A stretch of DNA of 64,000 bases from UBA10329 sp964500205 (GTDB taxonomy: Bacteria > Bacteroidota > Bacteroidia > UBA10329): positions 62,001 to 126,000 of the forward strand of contig CAZCNS010000009.1 of assembly GCA_964500205.1 (NCBI GenBank). Reading direction: 5' to 3'. How positions within the stretch are numbered: the stretch's first letter is position 1; the number at the start of each line of letters is the position of its first letter. Positions 1 through 8,618 of this stretch are shown one piece after another. Below the pieces are notes generated by a model. It worked only from the letters and a program-made list of their open reading frames with translations. It had not been told where the DNA came from and did not search any database. The position numbers were made by a program, and so were the translations under genes.

Positions 1-27
1 TCATCCCCAACAAAGAAAAACAACGGG

Positions 28-639
28 TCAGGATTTCCTGTCGTGCCGCTGCTCAAGGATGCTCACCACATCTTTCAGGGAAAAACCCTTGGCACTGAGC
101 AGGATGATGTAATGGTACATCAGGTCGGCAGCTTCGTTGAGGAAAAGCTCGTCATTACTGTCCTTGGCCTCGATTACCAGTTCTACGGCCTCTTCGCCCA
201 CCTTTTGTGCCACCTTGTTGATGCCTTTGGCGAAAAGTTGCGAGGTGTAGCTATTCGGGTCGGGCTTCTCTTTCCGCTGCGCGATGACCTGTTCCAATTT
301 GGAGAGAAAACCGAATTGGGGATTGTTCGCCCCGCCCCAGCAGGTGTCTGTTCCCTTGTGGCAGGTAGGGCCGAGGGGTCTTGCGGTGATCAGCAGAGTG
401 TCGTTATCGCAATCCACTTTCATTTCTGCCAGCTGAAGCAAGTTCCCGCTTTCCTCGCCTTTGGTCCATAGTCTGCCTTTGCTTCTGCTGAAGAATGTCA
501 CGTGTCCTGATTCCAGCGTCTGCTTCACGGCCTCAGCGTTCATGTATCCGAGCATGAGCACCTCGCGGGTGTCTGCATCTTGAATGATGGAGGGCACAAG
601 GCCGTCACCTTTTCCGAAATCGATCTCTGCGATGTTCAA
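28..639 (-). CDS. hisIE: Bifunctional phosphoribosyl-AMP cyclohydrolase / phosphoribosyl-ATP pyrophosphatase
   Basis: Catalyses steps two and three of histidine synthesis in the cytoplasm: hydrolysis of PR-ATP to PR-AMP, then ring opening of PR-AMP. The N-terminal HisI domain (about residues 1-115) shows the Mg-binding run VDCDNDTL near residue 75 and the Zn-binding stretch GPTCHKGTDTCWGG near residue 90. The HisE domain follows (about 118-203) with KVGEEAVELVIEAK and a downstream EAADLMYHY metal-binding helix. At 203 residues it has the usual length for the fused enzyme. It lies 43 bases after hisF on the same strand, so both are probably co-transcribed as the end of a his operon. Assignment is secure. 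Confidence 0.97.
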   Translation of the reverse strand: MNIAEIDFGKGDGLVPSIIQDADTREVLMLGYMNAEAVKQTLESGHVTFFSRSKGRLWTKGEESGNLLQLAEMKVDCDNDTLLITARPLGPTCHKGTDTCWGGANNPQFGFLSKLEQVIAQRKEKPDPNSYTSQLFAKGINKVAQKVGEEAVELVIEAKDSNDELFLNEAADLMYHYIILLSAKGFSLKDVVSILEQRHDRKS

Positions 640-682
640 CTTGAAATGGGTTTGGGTGGATGGCTCGCGCTTATGGACGAAG

Positions 683-1438
683 TTACATTCTCATCGCAAT
701 GCCCTGCTGCGCAAGTTCCTGTTTCAATTCCTGTATGCCCATCTCCTTGAAGTGAAAAACACTTGCGGCCAACGCGGCATCTGCCTTTCCCTCGATGAAA
801 GTATCCGCAAAATGCTGCATGTTGCCTGCTCCACCTGAGGCAATGATGGGAATTCTGACGAGTTCTGAAAGTTTTCGAAGGGCAGTGTTGGCAAATCCGT
901 TCTTGGTGCCATCGTGATCCATGCTGGTGAAAAGCACCTCGCCAGCGCCCAGTTGTTCGGCCGCTTCGACCCACTCGAACAGGTCGATATCTGTGGGTAC
1001 TTTTCCACCCACAAGGTGGACCTTCCATTGGCCATCGATCTGTTTGGCATCCACGGCCAGTACGATGCATTGGCTGCCGAAACGGTCGCTGAGTTGTTTG
1101 AGGAGTTGTGGGTCGCGCACCGCAGCCGAGTTCACCGAGACCTTGTCTGCACCACAACGGAGGAGTTCGTAGACATCATCCGGGTCGGATATTCCACCGC
1201 CCACGGTGAACGGGATGCTTACCTCTCGTGCCACGCGTTCCACTATATCCCGGAGCGTCTTTCTTTTCTCGCCAGTTGCCGATATGTCGAGGAAAACCAG
1301 TTCGTCCGCCCCTTCGCGGCTGTAGAGTGCAGCAAGCTCGACAGGGTCGCCCGCATCGCGCAGCCCCTCGAAATTGACTCCTTTCACCGTGCGTCCGTCC
1401 TTAATGTCGAGGCAGGGAATGATGCGTTTGGTAAGCAC
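683..1438 (-). CDS. hisF: Imidazole glycerol phosphate synthase cyclase subunit HisF
   Basis: TIM-barrel cyclase that, with HisH, turns PRFAR into imidazole glycerol phosphate and AICAR. The start is taken as the GTG at 1438, because the family begins directly with the motif seen here, LTKRIIPCLDIKDG, carrying catalytic Asp11. This gives 251 residues, the normal length. The open frame continues 21 codons upstream to an ATG at 1501, but that stretch is the arm of a hairpin repeat (1457-1499) and is not family-like. The second catalytic Asp lies in VLAVDAK. hisH is not in the window. Its neighbours are hisIE downstream and, unusually, a cytochrome gene upstream. Confidence 0.95.
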   Translation of the reverse strand: MLTKRIIPCLDIKDGRTVKGVNFEGLRDAGDPVELAALYSREGADELVFLDISATGEKRKTLRDIVERVAREVSIPFTVGGGISDPDDVYELLRCGADKVSVNSAAVRDPQLLKQLSDRFGSQCIVLAVDAKQIDGQWKVHLVGGKVPTDIDLFEWVEAAEQLGAGEVLFTSMDHDGTKNGFANTALRKLSELVRIPIIASGGAGNMQHFADTFIEGKADAALAASVFHFKEMGIQELKQELAQQGIAMRM

Positions 1439-1456
1439 TCGCGTGGAAGTTTGTTG

Positions 1457-1499
1457 GAAAATGGAAAATCGTTCGGAGGTCGGACGATTCTCCATTTTC
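1457..1499. repeat. Hairpin repeat upstream of hisF (GAAAATGG family)
   Basis: The arms 1457-1472 (GAAAATGGAAAATCGT) and 1484-1499 pair at 15 of 16 positions around an 11-base loop. Related A-rich GAAAATGG strings recur at 30401-30426, at 31218-31245 inside murD, and as the complement near 57506-57535, so this is a dispersed short repeat family. It lies between the end of the cytochrome gene and the hisF start codon and may form an RNA hairpin in the message. Confidence 0.7.
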
Positions 1500-1512
1500 A
1501 CTTATTCGATTT

Positions 1513-3003
1513 TCACTTGTCAACCGTCAGAAGATACTCCGCCACGGCCAGTCTTGTCTCTTCGGATAGGTAGTTCTGCGGTGGCATCTCCGGATATTCC
1601 TCGCGCTTCCGCACAGGATTGGCGATGTAGTCTGCTATACCCTGCGGATTGTCCTTGTACAGTGCCTGAATGACCTGAGTCGGAGGGCCGATCATCCGGA
1701 TGCCGTAGGCGTGACAACCCGCGCATACACCATAATAGGTCAGCTTGCCCTTTTCCTCGGCACTCACCGCTCGTGGTGCCACGGCCTCGTCAAGCAGGTA
1801 AGTTTTGACTGAGGCTGTGCTTGCCACCTCGCATTGGCCCCAGTTGTCGAGGCCAAAGGTGAGATAGGAACTCTTATTGAGAATGCAACTGCCAGACCCG
1901 CCACCGATGGCCACGATGTCTGGTCCGCGATCCACCAGTCCGGTTTTCATGACCGTCTTTACCTCATCTATAGGGTCGTAACCGTTGCCGAACATGATGT
2001 TATCCAGAATGACCAGCCGGTCTGGATTAGGGTCGCTCTCAGGGTCGCTCTTCATGTTGCCACCGAAGCTGAAGTCGGTGATGGCCATGCCCAGATTCTT
2101 GTTGCCTGTTATGATGTTGTTCTCAATCACCACCTCATCTGCGGCCATGACGATGATGCCCGTTCCGCTGGGCACATTGGCTACTATGCTTCCTTCGGCA
2201 GCGAAGTTGACGTGGTTGTTGTCAACGATGTAATTGTTGCGGATGATAACATCACGGCAGTCCTTGATGGGCAGTCCCGGGGTGATGAAGGCGAGTATCC
2301 CACCGGCATTGTTGTAGCAGTAGTTGAACTCCACCAAGGCATGGCGGCAGTTCTCTATCTCAATACCGGCCACACTTTCATAGACCTTGTTGAAGCGTAC
2401 GTCAACATTGTCGCACATACCAACGTAGATAGCGGCATCCTCAATGCCTGAAAGCACATTGCGCTCCACCAGTCCATTCTGACCATATTCGGGAAAGATG
2501 CCGTAGACCCCCGTGTCATGGACCCGATTGTTCCGGATAATGAAATTGTTCCCGGCCTGTCCCATGATGCCGTTGCCTTTGTAGTCCTTGATGTGGAAAT
2601 TCTCAATGACGATGCCGTTGCCCGAGTATAGGAAACCGTCATTCAGTTCTTTCTTTCCATCCAGAACAGGCCATTCTCCCTTGACGATCACGCCTTGCAG
2701 AGAGATATCGTCCTTATCGATATAGACCGTCTCGCTGTAGGTTCCGGGCCAGACACGAATCAGGTCACCGGGAACAGCCGCACGCACTGCATCCTGAATG
2801 AGCTGGCCGGGCTTCACTTCATGTATGGTACCCGTGAATTCTCCTTTGTTGATCCATTTCACATCGCCTGTTGCGCCCTCCTGCTGGAAGAACGTGGGCG
2901 GAAGTGTAGGTGGCAGTTCGGGCTGCTTGAAGATGGCGCGCCCCGCAAAGAATCCTGCTGCGAGGAAGGCTATGGCAATGAGAATTGATGTGACTTTCGA
3001 CAT
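1513..3003 (-). CDS. Membrane-anchored or secreted parallel beta-helix protein fused to a cytochrome c domain
   Basis: A 496-residue protein when started at the ATG at 3003; an in-frame start at 3024 exists but adds residues before the signal. An N-terminal hydrophobic segment (about residues 5-22) exports or anchors it. Residues of about 55-370 form a right-handed beta-helix of NosD/pectate-lyase type, with repeated NNxI/VIxNN rungs. The C-terminus is a small c-type cytochrome with haem motif CAGCH at 427-431 and a likely Met ligand in YPEMPPQ. Both parts should face the periplasm or cell surface. The substrate is not evident. It is co-directional with the upstream di-haem cytochrome and sits between hisA and hisF, which is an unusual place for redox genes. 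Confidence 0.85.
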   Translation of the reverse strand: MSKVTSILIAIAFLAAGFFAGRAIFKQPELPPTLPPTFFQQEGATGDVKWINKGEFTGTIHEVKPGQLIQDAVRAAVPGDLIRVWPGTYSETVYIDKDDISLQGVIVKGEWPVLDGKKELNDGFLYSGNGIVIENFHIKDYKGNGIMGQAGNNFIIRNNRVHDTGVYGIFPEYGQNGLVERNVLSGIEDAAIYVGMCDNVDVRFNKVYESVAGIEIENCRHALVEFNYCYNNAGGILAFITPGLPIKDCRDVIIRNNYIVDNNHVNFAAEGSIVANVPSGTGIIVMAADEVVIENNIITGNKNLGMAITDFSFGGNMKSDPESDPNPDRLVILDNIMFGNGYDPIDEVKTVMKTGLVDRGPDIVAIGGGSGSCILNKSSYLTFGLDNWGQCEVASTASVKTYLLDEAVAPRAVSAEEKGKLTYYGVCAGCHAYGIRMIGPPTQVIQALYKDNPQGIADYIANPVRKREEYPEMPPQNYLSEETRLAVAEYLLTVDK

Positions 3004-3104
3004 GATTCGGATTTTGGTTGTCACACCCCTATGCAGGAGCGTCTTTCAAATACGACCGTGAATGTATGTAAGCCCATGGAATCACGCGTTCCGCAGGCGA
3101 CAAC

Positions 3105-3800
3105 TCATTCAGCTGACTCGGAGAGTGTTTGGATGTAGGCCACGACATCGCGCACTGTCTGCTCATCGGGAATACTTTGCGCAATGGCGTGCATCTGGCT
3201 GCCGTAGGTGTCCTTAGGGTGCATGCCTCGGATGCCTTTCATGAAATTGATGGTCTGCCGCTCCAGATACCAGTCGTCTGTTCCGACCAGTGCGGGCGAT
3301 TGAAGCGACTCCAGTCCCTTGGCATTGTTTCCATGACAGGCTGCGCAGATCTGATTGTAGTAGTTCTTGCCGTTGCTCACGTCCCCTTCCACCGTCTTCT
3401 CAGGTCGTTTGCCCGGCAGGGTCTTGATGTAAGCAACGACTGCTTTCACAGCCTCCTCGTTGGCGAGCGTCTTTGCCATTGGGGCCATCTGCGCACCATA
3501 AGTGTCGCCTTCGTGGGCACCTCGGAAGTCTGCCCTGAAGTTGTTCATCTGCCGCTCGAGGTACCATACTTCCTGATGTGCCAGCCCGGGGGCGTTCAGG
3601 GCCTTCATGCCTTCCGCGTTCTGGCCATGGCAGGTGGCACAGGTCGGGTAGAGGCTCTTGCCCTGGGCTACCTGAGCGCTGTTGTCGGCTGGCTTCGGTG
3701 CTACCTCCGCTTTCTTCTCTCCGTCAGAGGCCGATGGGCCACAGGCTACAAATGACGAGATGGCGAAAAGCGATGCTGTGAGTGCGGTTGTGATTCTCAT
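3105..3800 (-). CDS. Di-haem cytochrome c lipoprotein (c4-like)
   Basis: A 231-residue protein started at the ATG at 3800, which places a type II signal peptide directly at the N-terminus with Cys20 in the lipobox SFVAC. Two homologous cytochrome c domains follow: CATCH at 54-58 with a Met in YGAQMAP, and CAACH at 152-156 with a Met in YGSQMHA. Tandem mono-haem domains with WYLERQ and GTYG-like spacing are typical of cytochrome c4 or c553-type electron carriers. It probably passes electrons at the outer face of a membrane. The next gene downstream carries another cytochrome domain, so the two may form a redox pair. Confidence 0.9.
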   Translation of the reverse strand: MRITTALTASLFAISSFVACGPSASDGEKKAEVAPKPADNSAQVAQGKSLYPTCATCHGQNAEGMKALNAPGLAHQEVWYLERQMNNFRADFRGAHEGDTYGAQMAPMAKTLANEEAVKAVVAYIKTLPGKRPEKTVEGDVSNGKNYYNQICAACHGNNAKGLESLQSPALVGTDDWYLERQTINFMKGIRGMHPKDTYGSQMHAIAQSIPDEQTVRDVVAYIQTLSESAE

Positions 3801-3865
3801 TCTCGTTATAGTGGTTGGACATGTTGAAATGACGGACAAAGATGGCTCTCAATCGGTTCGGTGAT

Positions 3866-4612
3866 TTACGGGGTGTTCTCTTGGAAATTCCTGAGTTGCT
3901 CAAGTGTGATGCGTTCTTCATAAATGGCCTTGCCTATAATGGCCCCGTTCATCCCGATGTCGCGAAGGCGGTGCAGCTCCGAGATGTCGGTCACGCCTCC
4001 GCTGGCAATGAGCCTTAGCTCTGGGAAACGTGCCATCAGTTTCTCATAAAGGCCGATGGAGCTGCCCTGCAAAAGCCCGTCTTTGCTGATGTCTGTGCAG
4101 ACCACGTAGCGAAGACCGTGTTTACGATAATCATCAATAAGGTCGAACACGTTGATGGCCGTTCCCTCCTGCCAGCCGCTCACCGCCACGTTTTCGACCT
4201 TCACATCGGCACTGAGGATGATGCGGTCGGCCCCAAACTCATCCATCCAACCGAGAAATATCTCCCGCTGTTTCACGGCCGCACTGCCGATATTCACCTG
4301 CGCTGCACCAGCAGAAAAGGCGGTGGCGATGTCCTGTGCTGTGCGCAGCCCGCCCCCGAAGTCGATGGTGAGCTTGGTGTGCTGCGCGATGGTCTCAAGC
4401 ACATGGGCGTTCACCACATGACCCGCCTTGGCACCATCGAGGTCCACGAGGTGCAGGTGGCGCAGCCCGCTGTCCTCGAACATGCGGGCAATTTCAAGTG
4501 GGTTTTCGTTATAAATCTTTTTTTGAGCGTAATCGCCTTGCGTGAGGCGCACGCATTTGCCATCGATGATGTCGATGGCCGGGATGATGCGGAAGGGATT
4601 TTCGTGTGTCAT
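3866..4612 (-). CDS. hisA: ProFAR isomerase HisA
   Basis: Phosphoribosylformimino-5-aminoimidazole carboxamide ribotide isomerase, a TIM-barrel enzyme acting just before HisF in histidine synthesis. The start at 4612 gives MTHENPFRIIPAIDIIDG, placing the catalytic Asp of AIDIIDG near the N-terminus. The second catalytic region is CTDISKDGLLQG, and phosphate-binding loops FGGGLR and ASGGV are clear. Length is 248 residues. The open frame extends 12 codons upstream but those residues are not family-like. Two cytochrome genes separate it from hisF; only 65 bases lie between its end and the cytochrome start, so one transcript is plausible. Confidence 0.96.
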   Translation of the reverse strand: MTHENPFRIIPAIDIIDGKCVRLTQGDYAQKKIYNENPLEIARMFEDSGLRHLHLVDLDGAKAGHVVNAHVLETIAQHTKLTIDFGGGLRTAQDIATAFSAGAAQVNIGSAAVKQREIFLGWMDEFGADRIILSADVKVENVAVSGWQEGTAINVFDLIDDYRKHGLRYVVCTDISKDGLLQGSSIGLYEKLMARFPELRLIASGGVTDISELHRLRDIGMNGAIIGKAIYEERITLEQLRNFQENTP

Positions 4613-4659
4613 GGGCTGCGAAGGTCGGGACGGACCTCCATCGCACACCTCATTGCTTT

Positions 4660-4680
4660 GTCAAACCTCTGAAGTTTGAC
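4660..4680. repeat. Palindromic intergenic repeat
   Basis: Inverted repeat with arms GTCAAAC and GTTTGAC around a 7-base centre, lying between hisA and the type IX cargo gene. There is no T-run, so it is not an obvious intrinsic terminator, although it could stop or stabilise transcripts of the gene that ends at 4691. Confidence 0.55.
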
Positions 4681-4690
4681 GAAGCTTCGT

Positions 4691-6658
4691 TCATCGCACC
4701 ATCTTCACCACCCGTGCAGCTCCGGCTCCTTCCACTGTCAGCACGTACATGCCATCATTGAGGGGCCACACATCGAGTGTGTTCCTGCCGCTTTGGGCCT
4801 GTCCGCTCATTACCTGTCTGCCCGTTAGGTCGGTGAGGGTGAAGCGGCTGTCCTTCTCCAAGTCAAAATGAAGGAGGCCGCTGGTGGGATTGGGGTGGAT
4901 GTTCACGTTGTTGTCAATCGTGCTCAAGTCGCTCACAGAAGTCCCGCCTCCTGTGCCGACCCAGTCATAGGCCACATTGTTGCCGTCAAAGGTTATGTAG
5001 GCACTGTAGATACCTGTGCCGCTTCCTGTTGTCACCGCCAAGTATTCTTCAAATTGAGCCTGCTCCACAAGATCTGAGAACGCTGAGAAGGAACCGTACA
5101 TCTCCTCGTTCCCGACAATCAACACCCATGTCTGACCGGGAATTCCCGGTGTAGGTGTTTCACACCCCCAAAGCCCCTGGATCTGCCCCGTGCAGGCCCT
5201 GCGCACGGCCACGTAGTTGACGCCCTGCCTTCCAAGCAGCCAGTTGCCGCTTTCGGTCACCTCGTCAAAGGCTTCCTCAGGCCAGTGCAGGGTCACTTCC
5301 TTGTTATTGAACGGTAGCAGCTCTGGCACGAACTCCGGCCAGTACATGATGAGAGCCACGTTGGCATTCTGGCCCACGTATGGCAGGTGCTCATTGGCGT
5401 TGCTGCCATTGCGCACCGACCAGTCCGGACTGGCGGGTCCGCTGGCGGGATAGACTGCTGCAGTGCCAACCCCTGCCACCACAGGCCATTGCTGAAAGCC
5501 CACCTTCCCTTTGTGGAAATCATGGATAGAAGCCAAGGTGACTCCGTTGTTCTTGAAGATATGCACGTCCTGCCCTGAGATGACCGAGCTTTTGGATATG
5601 GCTGTGAGGCTCTCGGAGAGGGTGGGGTAGTAGTCTGCCGGGAATCCTGCCAGCGGGGCCAGCAGGTCGAAATCCACGTGTTCCCACATGTTGGAGTCGA
5701 TCAGCAGCCCAACGGTCTCCTCTACGAGCAGCGGGTGGAAGTATCCGCCCCCGCTCCATTGCATCATCACCCGGTCCACGAAGGTCAGTTCCTGATTGAT
5801 CACCTGCCCTTCCTCAAGCGTGTGGCCTATGGAGAGCACCGTGTCCATTTCGGTTGTCCATGAATCCACTATGTCGGTCATGTCCAGAGAGCTGGTGGCA
5901 AGGAAGGAGCTGCCCTGAGATGCGACCTCAGGCTCAGGCCCTTTACCCGTCAGAAGATATACCACCGATGAGTGGTTCTGTCCGTGTGCCTGCACATATC
6001 TTCCCCCATGACTCCTCCCGGCTGCCGGGTAGAACGCTCCTTCATCATTCACCACCAGAAGCACTTCTTTCAGCAGCCTGCGTGCGGCCTGTTCAGCCAG
6101 TGCTTTGATCTCTTCATCCTCAACAAAATCTACCAAGTTTAACAGTCCGCACAGCGTGTACGGGAAGTAGGTGGGCGAGAGGAATTCGTAGAAACCGTAT
6201 TCCACCTTCACATTGAGATAATGCTTCAGGCGTTGTTCCAAAGTGGCATCAATAGGCCTGCCTGTGCGTTCATGAATGAGCCAGTCGCTCGACATCCACA
6301 TGATCATGTGATTCTCCGACCAGTAGCCGCGTAGGGTGTCACCATAATTCACCCAGTAGGGCACGAGATTCAGATTGGGCAGTATCTGGTCGTCATAGGC
6401 TCCGTCACTGAGGAGCATAGCACGCACCAACCGAACGATGTCAAAGTCGATGGTGCTCTTTGTGAGCATCACGTCATATATCATATCAAGATACTCCTGT
6501 GTCAACGGAAGTCCCTCGTGCGCCCGGATCACGTTCGTATGCAGGTTCTCATTGGCAATAGCGTTGGCTATATGCTGCTGTCTGCGTTCTTCGTACGACT
6601 GCGCGAAAACATTTGCGACAAGACCTAATGTAAGAACCGTTGTAAAGATGCTTCTCAT
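4691..6658 (-). CDS. Secreted protein of unknown function with type IX secretion sorting domain
   Basis: A 655-residue protein with a Sec signal peptide (cleavage likely after VANVFA, about residue 19) and a C-terminal type A sorting domain of roughly 75 residues: IHPNPTSGLLHF, then LTDLTGRQV, then LNDGMYVLTVEG and a basic end. It should therefore cross the outer membrane by type IX secretion. The middle part is rich in aromatic and His residues (HMIMWMSSDWLIHERTGRP, HGQNHSSVVY) and looks helical at first, then beta-rich. This resembles alpha/alpha-toroid hydrolases or lyases only in general character. I do not recognise the family and give no enzymatic function. Confidence 0.8.
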   Translation of the reverse strand: MRSIFTTVLTLGLVANVFAQSYEERRQQHIANAIANENLHTNVIRAHEGLPLTQEYLDMIYDVMLTKSTIDFDIVRLVRAMLLSDGAYDDQILPNLNLVPYWVNYGDTLRGYWSENHMIMWMSSDWLIHERTGRPIDATLEQRLKHYLNVKVEYGFYEFLSPTYFPYTLCGLLNLVDFVEDEEIKALAEQAARRLLKEVLLVVNDEGAFYPAAGRSHGGRYVQAHGQNHSSVVYLLTGKGPEPEVASQGSSFLATSSLDMTDIVDSWTTEMDTVLSIGHTLEEGQVINQELTFVDRVMMQWSGGGYFHPLLVEETVGLLIDSNMWEHVDFDLLAPLAGFPADYYPTLSESLTAISKSSVISGQDVHIFKNNGVTLASIHDFHKGKVGFQQWPVVAGVGTAAVYPASGPASPDWSVRNGSNANEHLPYVGQNANVALIMYWPEFVPELLPFNNKEVTLHWPEEAFDEVTESGNWLLGRQGVNYVAVRRACTGQIQGLWGCETPTPGIPGQTWVLIVGNEEMYGSFSAFSDLVEQAQFEEYLAVTTGSGTGIYSAYITFDGNNVAYDWVGTGGGTSVSDLSTIDNNVNIHPNPTSGLLHFDLEKDSRFTLTDLTGRQVMSGQAQSGRNTLDVWPLNDGMYVLTVEGAGAARVVKMVR

Positions 6659-6812
6659 GTCACTGAGCGTTTAGATGATGGTTTTTCAAAAGGTGGACTT
6701 CCTTGTTGTTGCCTGAGGAATTTGTTCCGATTGATGAAAGTCAAGCCGCTAATGTCGCTAAATTCGTGACCCCGCAACACATTCGCCTAACAATCCCCTC
6801 AAATCCTTCAGC

Positions 6813-8618
6813 ATGTATCATATAGGAGTAGCCAAATCTGATATCACCGCCTTCAAACTCGGTGTCGGGATGCTGGGATATGGCATGTATTTCAACATCG
6901 TGAAAGGGGTGGATACCGATCTCTTCGCCCGTGCGATGGTCATCAAGGACCCCACGAGCGGCCGGAAGGTGGCGATGGTCAATGCCGAGATATGCTTCAT
7001 AACTGTGGCGATCAAGCGTGGGGTGATGAAAAGGTTGGAGCGTAAACATCCAGAACTGGGCTACACCGAGGACATGGTGCTCCTCACCGCGCAGCACACC
7101 CACAGCGCACCGGGCGGCTACTCGCATTTCGGGCTATACAACATGGCAGTTCCCGGTTTTGTCCCTGAGGTTTATCAGAAGATCGTTGATGGGATTGTCG
7201 ATGCCATAGTAGAGGCCGACACAAAGGCTGCCCCTGGCTCCATACGTGTTACGCGGGGCGAGATAGACCCGACCAAGGAGGTGGCCTTCAACCGCTCTGT
7301 GCCCGCCTACAATACCAACCCCGAGGTGAAGAAGGTGGGGGAGAACGAGTCCGAGTTCGCGGTTGACCGTTCTATGCTTCTCCTCCGTTTCGATGATGCC
7401 GAAGGCAATCCCATCGGCTCATGGAACTTCTTCGGGACGCACACTACCAGCATCAGCAACGACAATACGCTCATCTGCTCTGACAACAAAGGCTACGCGG
7501 CCCTTTTCATGGAGAAGGCGCTCAGGAAAGAGGGCTCGGCCGAGGAGGTCGTCTCCGTGTTCGCGCAGCGGAAGACGGGAGATGTTACCCCCAACTATGT
7601 CTGGGACAGAAAAAAACGATGGACACGTGGCAAGTTTGCGGATGACTTTGAGAGTGCACGCTACAACGGTGGCATCCAATCGGAGAAGGCCTTGGAACTG
7701 TTCAAAGCTGCTTCAGATACCGGGCCGATGCCCCTTCAGATAGACCACGCCATCGCATGGGTCGATTTCCGAAATGTTATCGTTGACCCCGAATTCGCAT
7801 GGGGAGACAATGATGCTTGCACCAGCCCTGGATGCCATGGGGTGGGATTTTTCGGTGGTACCAAAGAGGGCCCCGGTGCACCCGGTGCCGTGGTGGCTTT
7901 GGGCAAGACCCTTGCCCGTGGCATCCGTGCCTACGAACTGGCCGCTGCCAAGAGGATGCCGCCCGAAGAGGCAGAGAAGATATTCCGCAAGTATCGGGCG
8001 CAGGACCCCAAGGACATCATCCTCGAGGCTGATGAGTGTCGTGTGCTCGGCACAAAGGACCTCAAGAACCTCATCCTGCCCGCTTGGGCCGATGGCGGCA
8101 TCGCGGCCTTCAAGCACTACCACCGCAACGGAAGCATTGGCGACAAGCCGCTCATTCCGCAGGTACTGCCCCTGCATCTTGTCATCATTGGCGACATTGC
8201 GCTTGCGGGCCTCCCTGCCGAGATTACTACCGTGGCAGGTCAGCGGCTGGAGCATACACTGTTGGAGGTATTGAAGGACCGTGGAGTAAGGGAAGTGGTA
8301 GCGACTACCTATGCCAACGCTTACTGTGGTTACGTCACCACCTACCAAGAGTATCAGTTGCAACTTTATGAGGCTGGTCATACAGTGTTCGGTAAGCACA
8401 CATTAGGTGCTGTGCAGACCCGTTTCAAGCGACTTGCCCTTGAGATGTTGAAACCACGCGAGGAGCGCGTCCCGATGGTCGATGGTCAGCCCGCGCAGTT
8501 CTCAGATGAGGAACTTGCCAAGCGTACCTTCAACGTTCGGGTGCGCAAACGCCAGTTGAAGGGGTTGATCAAGGAGGAGGATTTACCACCCAAGAGGGTC
8601 AAGAGTACAGAAGCATGA
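6813..8618 (+). CDS. Neutral/alkaline ceramidase-family protein, without signal peptide
   Basis: A 601-residue protein matching the neutral/alkaline non-lysosomal ceramidase N-terminal domain: start GVAKSDIT, metal-site motif TAQHTHSAPGGY (His95, His97) and FFGTHTTS. In characterised ceramidases the nucleophilic Ser lies in GDVSPN; here the equivalent is GDVTPN at 256-261, with Thr259 in place of Ser. No signal peptide is visible, whereas known bacterial ceramidases are secreted. Activity on ceramide is therefore uncertain. The stop overlaps the next gene by four bases (ATGA), implying translational coupling with the PLP enzyme. Family placement is firm, function is not. Confidence 0.8.
   Translation: MYHIGVAKSDITAFKLGVGMLGYGMYFNIVKGVDTDLFARAMVIKDPTSGRKVAMVNAEICFITVAIKRGVMKRLERKHPELGYTEDMVLLTAQHTHSAPGGYSHFGLYNMAVPGFVPEVYQKIVDGIVDAIVEADTKAAPGSIRVTRGEIDPTKEVAFNRSVPAYNTNPEVKKVGENESEFAVDRSMLLLRFDDAEGNPIGSWNFFGTHTTSISNDNTLICSDNKGYAALFMEKALRKEGSAEEVVSVFAQRKTGDVTPNYVWDRKKRWTRGKFADDFESARYNGGIQSEKALELFKAASDTGPMPLQIDHAIAWVDFRNVIVDPEFAWGDNDACTSPGCHGVGFFGGTKEGPGAPGAVVALGKTLARGIRAYELAAAKRMPPEEAEKIFRKYRAQDPKDIILEADECRVLGTKDLKNLILPAWADGGIAAFKHYHRNGSIGDKPLIPQVLPLHLVIIGDIALAGLPAEITTVAGQRLEHTLLEVLKDRGVREVVATTYANAYCGYVTTYQEYQLQLYEAGHTVFGKHTLGAVQTRFKRLALEMLKPREERVPMVDGQPAQFSDEELAKRTFNVRVRKRQLKGLIKEEDLPPKRVKSTEA

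Noticed and set aside
636..1157. A 173-codon minus-strand frame inside hisF
   Set aside because: It is a second frame of hisF, rich in Arg, Trp and His, without motifs.
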